From Oscillatoria sp. Prado101 (GTDB lineage: Bacteria; Cyanobacteriota; Cyanobacteriia; Cyanobacteriales; Oscillatoriaceae): a stretch of DNA of 6,981 nt. The notes beneath the pieces were generated by a model that ran no database searches, had not been told where the DNA came from, and was given only the letters and a program-made list of their open reading frames with translations. The translations under genes and the position numbers were made by a program. The stretch covers positions 1 through 6,981 of the forward strand of contig JALOOK010000257.1 of assembly GCA_025454445.1 (NCBI GenBank), given 5' to 3'. Shown one piece after another: positions 5,542-6,981 of this stretch; within the stretch, counting starts at the first letter, position 1, and every line of letters starts with the position of its first letter.

Positions 5542-5817
5542 TTAAAACAGATCCGCTAGATCCGCCAGTGTGGTTTCTCGCGGTTCCGCCGGCGCACGAA
5601 CCTGCTCGGGTGTCGCTGACTTTGGCTGGGAGCCCACTGCCGGCTTGCCCTCCCAAGGCAGAGCCCGGAAAAACTCTGCCACCAGCACGGTTAACGGCAG
5701 GGGCTGGCCAGATTCTGGCTGCCAGTCCACGAGGGCCAGCGATTCGCCGCTCCAGTTGCAGCTGTTAAAAAACTCTTCAACCGAAAGTTGCAGCCAGGAC
5801 TTTTCAACGGTGTTCAT
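5542..5817 (-). CDS. Small conserved cyanobacterial protein (Slr0145-like), function unknown
   Basis: 91 residues, acidic, soluble. The N-terminal part is SWLQLSVEEFFNSCNWSG (7-24), tryptophan- and phenylalanine-rich and probably a small fold or binding module. The middle (about 55-80) is Pro/Ala/Glu-rich and likely disordered. The protein ends with a repeated LADLADLF tail that could be a short peptide interaction motif. The ATG overlaps the stop of the V4R gene by 4 bases (ATGA at 5817-5814 on the minus strand), which indicates translational coupling and co-transcription. I do not recognise a named domain. Identity as the Slr0145 counterpart comes from position between Slr0144- and Slr0146-type genes and from small size. 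Confidence 0.75.
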   Translation of the reverse strand: MNTVEKSWLQLSVEEFFNSCNWSGESLALVDWQPESGQPLPLTVLVAEFFRALPWEGKPAVGSQPKSATPEQVRAPAEPRETTLADLADLF

Positions 5818-6545
5818 TTCAGCCGCTCTCCATCCTGCAACCGTTTCTGAATGTCGCGAGCTGTGGCTCCTTCGTTGACCCAGAAGGCGGCGGCGTCAAT
5901 GCGATCTTTGTTGCCCAGCAGAAATTTGCAGTAGGTTTCTCCCATCGAATAGCACTGAATTTCGATGCAGTTGAGCGATTTTTTCACCAGCGAGCTGAAA
6001 AAGCCGGAAAACAAGCCGGCATACAGGAAACAGACGGGTTTGCCCACATCCCCCAGGGTGCGAGCCACTGCTGAGTCAAACAGGTTGATGAAAATAAACC
6101 CCTGCTTGCGGTCGCTCATGTCCACTTCCCACCGGCCCCATCCCTGAGCCGTAAATGGCCACCACCAGGTTTCCAGCAAGAACATTAAATTGGAATTGTA
6201 GATATCCCGGTCGAATTCTTTCTCAAACCATTCGCGGAAAACGATGGCATCCTTGGTTCCCCACTGGCAGCCGATGGTGTACATAATGACGCTGGAAGCG
6301 TTGCCCACTTCTTCTTCTAAGCCTTCTTGCAGGCCAATAATGAAGTCTTCACTCGTAAAAATATTGCGGCTGTCGTTCCAGTCCAGGATGGTGCCGGTGT
6401 CGGGCCGCATCTGGAAAAAGTCCTGAAACCTGTAGTGGTTGTGCTTTTTGGGCTGCTTCTGTTTCTGAGAGTGTTTTTGCTCAGATGTCTGGGTTGCAGA
6501 TGGGGCAGGCGTGATAGCGGACTCCCTGTTAGTGACGATGGCCAT
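5814..6545 (-). CDS. V4R-domain protein (Slr0144-like)
   Basis: 243 residues. Residues 1-37 are a low-complexity tail rich in Ser, Thr, Gln and Lys (EQKHSQKQKQPKKHNH), absent from the paralogue at 4156-4812 and probably flexible. The body follows: GLEEEVG (75-81), a Trp-rich helix ETWWWPF (125-131), GWGRWEVD (135-142). The V4R domain covers about 148-212, with KPVCFLYAGLFSGFFS (169-184) and NCIEIQCYSMGETYCKFLLG (192-211), including Cys193, Cys198 and Cys206. V4R domains are thought to bind small hydrophobic or tetrapyrrole ligands; the ligand here is unknown. The start is supported by GAAAGGAG (6560-6553), 7 nt before the ATG. It is the first gene of the leftward operon and overlaps the next by 4 bp. 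In Synechocystis the counterpart belongs to the cluster linked to photosystem II assembly. Confidence 0.88.
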   Translation of the reverse strand: MAIVTNRESAITPAPSATQTSEQKHSQKQKQPKKHNHYRFQDFFQMRPDTGTILDWNDSRNIFTSEDFIIGLQEGLEEEVGNASSVIMYTIGCQWGTKDAIVFREWFEKEFDRDIYNSNLMFLLETWWWPFTAQGWGRWEVDMSDRKQGFIFINLFDSAVARTLGDVGKPVCFLYAGLFSGFFSSLVKKSLNCIEIQCYSMGETYCKFLLGNKDRIDAAAFWVNEGATARDIQKRLQDGERLK

Positions 6546-6552
6546 GTACTGG

Positions 6553-6560
6553 CTCCTTTC
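6553..6560 (-). promoter_or_regulatory. Shine-Dalgarno site of the first V4R gene
   Basis: GAAAGGAG on the minus strand, separated by 7 nt from the ATG at 6545. It is the strongest ribosome binding site in the window and fixes the start that includes the Gln/Lys-rich tail. Confidence 0.75.
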
Positions 6561-6724
6561 TGGAGTAATTTGATGCGATGACTTGCGGACAGAGCTTTCT
6601 AGTCAATTGTAGTCCCCAACTCCCCGATCGATGAAAGGGGAAAACCACCGAACCCGGGGAAGAGGCGGGAGTGCCGGTGGGGTGCTCGCTGGTGCGGTGG
6701 CGATCGAAATCAAGCGGCTTCCTT

Positions 6725-6766
6725 CGTTCCGGGGCGGAAGGGCACCGGCACTACCGCCCCGGAACG
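6725..6766. repeat. 13-bp perfect inverted repeat with 16-nt loop
   Basis: CGTTCCGGGGCGG (6725-6737) pairs exactly with CCGCCCCGGAACG (6754-6766); the loop is 6738-6753. No T-run follows on either strand, so it is not an obvious intrinsic terminator. It could be a folded non-autonomous repeat or a structured RNA element. Confidence 0.7.
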
Positions 6767-6835
6767 GCAGAGGTGTGGGGCGGCGTGCGCTCCGGGCGTG
6801 GGGGCGTGTGCCCGGTTTACAAGGGAAGTGTGGGC

Positions 6836-6981
6836 CTTTTGGGCGTGCAGCCCAACTACGAACGGTGGGGCTAAAGCCCAACTACGAACTTTTGGGCTGA
6901 AGCCCAACTACGAACTTTTGGGCTGAAGCCCAATTACGAACTTTTGGGCTAAAGCCCAACTACGAACTTTTGGGCTAAAGC
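6836..6981 (+). repeat. 26-bp tandem repeat array with internal hairpin, running off right edge
   Basis: Six units start at 6836, 6863, 6889, 6915, 6941 and 6967 (last truncated by the edge). The unit is cttttgggctgaagccc plus aactacgaa. The first unit is 27 bp with a divergent core (gggcgtgcagccc), the second begins cggtg instead of ctttt, and later units differ only at t/g-aa/aaa in the loop and one c/t. Each unit has a GGGCT..AGCCC hairpin. It fits the short tandemly repeated sequences of cyanobacteria. Confidence 0.92.

Larger units (their letters stand above)
6546..6981. other. Upstream non-coding region of the V4R operon, rich in repeats
   Basis: 436 bp without a credible gene. Nearest the operon is the leader with a strong ribosome binding site. 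On the minus strand TACAAT (6611-6606) is a possible -10 element, with only a poor -35 match (tttcat, 6636-6631). Farther out the DNA is GC-rich, with a long inverted repeat and then the 26-bp tandem array. Open frames here run through repeats in several phases and show no protein character. Confidence 0.55.

Noticed and set aside
6603..6907. Several overlapping 60-90-codon open frames on both strands at the right end
   Set aside because: They overlap each other in several phases, run through hairpins and tandem repeats, and have Arg/Pro/Gly-rich low-complexity translations typical of GC-rich non-coding DNA.
6836..6981. CRISPR array
   Set aside because: Units are contiguous 26-bp tandem repeats with no unique spacers between them.

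Overview
The window reads as chromosomal DNA of a cyanobacterium, probably a filamentous Oscillatoriales-type one. The reasons are a gene set that I recognise as the cyanobacterial cluster called slr0144-slr0152 in Synechocystis sp. PCC 6803, and spacers packed with short palindromic and tandem repeats of the kind common in such genomes. Homology calls here are made by eye from protein motifs and remembered gene order; no search was run. In Synechocystis this cluster has been linked to photosystem II assembly (established work, recalled from memory).

Layout, left to right. 1-336 (-): 5' part of an unrecognised protein with a MazG-like stretch, running off the left edge. 413-2224 (-): serine/threonine kinase with a C-terminal propeller-like half (SpkG/Slr0152 type). 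2225-2745: 521-bp spacer with a 20-bp perfect palindrome and a GC-rich hairpin repeat. 2746-3228 (+): [2Fe-2S] ferredoxin with a C-terminal extension (Slr0148/Fed5 type). 3391-3858 (+): phycobiliprotein-fold-like protein without a chromophore cysteine (Slr0149 type). 3859-4155: repeat-filled spacer. 4156-4812 (-): V4R-domain protein (Slr0147 type). 4938-5405 (-): second phycobiliprotein-like protein (Slr0146 type). 5542-5817 (-): small acidic protein (Slr0145 type). 5814-6545 (-): V4R protein (Slr0144 type). 6546-6981: non-coding leader, a 13-bp inverted repeat, and a 26-bp tandem repeat array that runs off the right edge.

The main observation is structural. The ferredoxin and Slr0149-type pair point opposite to the rest of the cluster, and the block holding them is bounded by two inverted copies of the same GC-rich hairpin repeat (2364-2419 and 4084-4138). 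Flipping that block on paper gives the same-strand order 0144-0145-0146-0147-0148-0149-0152, the Synechocystis order apart from missing slr0150 and slr0151. This suggests a repeat-mediated inversion that split an ancestral operon into two convergent units plus the kinase.

How the genes may work together (inference): two V4R proteins and two non-chromophorylated phycobiliprotein-like proteins are candidate tetrapyrrole- or pigment-handling factors. The ferredoxin supplies a redox centre, and the kinase is a likely regulator, since SpkG has been reported to act on Fed5 in Synechocystis. The cluster also reads as a duplicated three-gene module: V4R, variable middle gene, phycobiliprotein-like.
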